A program made the translations under genes and the position numbers. A model generated the notes under the pieces. It was given only the letters and a program-made list of their open reading frames with translations, did no database searches and was not told the origin of the DNA. Of a DNA stretch of 5,900 bases, positions 5,696 through 5,900 are shown one piece after another. Source of the stretch: CAYZJD01 sp964478455 (GTDB taxonomy: Bacteria; Acidobacteriota; Terriglobia; Bryobacterales; Bryobacteraceae). The first letter of the stretch is position 1, and every line of letters begins with the position of its first letter. The DNA is taken from contig CAYZJD010000301.1 in NCBI GenBank assembly GCA_964478455.1, positions 1 through 5,900 on the forward strand. The letters run 5' to 3'.

Positions 5696-5740
5696 GTTCT
5701 TACGAGTGCCTCCTTCAGTGACCTCCGACCAGTCACGCTA

Positions 5741-5784
5741 GGGGGTGCAGGACGGGCAACCGCCCTGCACCCCTCCTTCCCTTT
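5741..5784 (+). terminator. Strong GC hairpin, probable terminator of the beta-helix gene
   Basis: GGGGTGCAGG (5742-5751) pairs perfectly with CCTGCACCCC (5764-5773). After one A-C mismatch the stem continues CGG/CCG (5753-5755 with 5760-5762), closed by a GCAA tetraloop (5756-5759) of the stable GNRA class. The downstream TCCTTCCCTTT tract is pyrimidine-rich but not a pure T run, so intrinsic termination may be partial. It lies 46 bp after the stop codon, in the right place to separate this gene from the next transcription unit. Confidence 0.7.
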
Positions 5785-5833
5785 AGAGCGCCTCTCTCGG
5801 GCCGAATTCCGCGGCGCCCGTTCGCGCAATTGG

Positions 5834-5842
5834 TGCTACAGT
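5834..5842 (+). promoter_or_regulatory. Possible extended -10 promoter for the right-edge gene
   Basis: TGC-TACAGT combines a TG extension (5834-5835) with a -10 box at 5837-5842 that matches TATAAT at four of six positions. No good -35 is seen 17-18 bp upstream, which is tolerated by extended -10 promoters. The box sits between the hairpin and the Shine-Dalgarno of the next gene, giving a leader of roughly 25 nt. This is suggestive only. Confidence 0.35.
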
Positions 5843-5862
5843 AAGGCTGGACAGCATCTCAG

Positions 5863-5867
5863 GGAGG
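5863..5867 (+). promoter_or_regulatory. Shine-Dalgarno GGAGG for the right-edge gene
   Basis: AGGGAGGT (5861-5868) contains a GGAGG core 7 bp before ATG 5875. It is the best ribosome binding site in the window and fixes the start of the last gene. Confidence 0.8.
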
Positions 5868-5874
5868 TTCGGTT

Positions 5875-5900
5875 ATGGATACCGCTGTGAAGGCCCAGCC
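5875..5900 (+). CDS. Start of a gene running off the right edge (3' partial)
   Basis: ATG 5875 follows a strong Shine-Dalgarno and opens a frame reading M-D-T-A-V-K-A-Q-P before the window ends. Nine codons are too few to identify the product; there is no sign of a signal peptide so far. It appears to be its own transcription unit, separated from the beta-helix gene by the hairpin at 5741-5784. Confidence 0.6.

Noticed and set aside
1..5900. CRISPR array, tandem repeats or insertion-sequence ends
   Set aside because: I found no regularly spaced direct repeats, no transposase and no convincing terminal inverted repeats in the window.

Overview
The window is GC-rich bacterial DNA, apparently from a draft or metagenome scaffold: it holds two runs of N, 10 at 782-791 and 100 at 4660-4759. 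The gene repertoire (NHL-type propeller, Tat-targeted DegT-family aminotransferase, HEAT-repeat membrane protein, secreted parallel beta-helix protein, HEPN remnant) would fit an environmental lineage such as Acidobacteriota, for instance Bryobacterales/Solibacter-like. That placement is an impression from protein style only; no marker gene is present.

Left part (1-2107). The window opens with the C-terminal end of an NHL/beta-propeller protein. It then enters a stretch where almost every protein gene is damaged. These are a possible M48-like peptidase without its HExxH motif that runs into the short gap, an alpha/beta-hydrolase on the minus strand with a frameshift and no N-terminal part, a tyrosine recombinase with an in-frame TGA and no N-terminal half, and a HEPN-domain gene cut off near its expected C-terminal motif. 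Intact within this stretch is a tRNA-Leu(UAA) gene with encoded CCA, lying 18 bp after the recombinase remnant and 18 bp before the HEPN start. The simplest reading is the decayed remains of one or more integration events at a tRNA-Leu hotspot, with a visible gene-to-gene breakpoint near 1300.

Middle part (2109-4659). Two intact minus-strand genes form a probable operon with 7 bp between them. The first encodes a 440-residue DegT/DnrJ/EryC1-type PLP aminotransferase with a twin-arginine signal peptide. The second encodes a 406-residue protein with an N-terminal hydrophobic segment, a HEAT-like region and about five C-terminal membrane segments. Their promoter should lie in the 100-N gap.

Right part (4760-5900). 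A secreted right-handed beta-helix protein is transcribed divergently from the aminotransferase; its first few codons are lost in the same gap. It is followed by a strong terminator-like hairpin, then a plausible extended -10 promoter, a good Shine-Dalgarno sequence and the first nine codons of another gene.

I do not see a complete undescribed defence or mobile system. The most distinctive items are the exported-PLP-enzyme operon and the gene graveyard around the tRNA-Leu gene.
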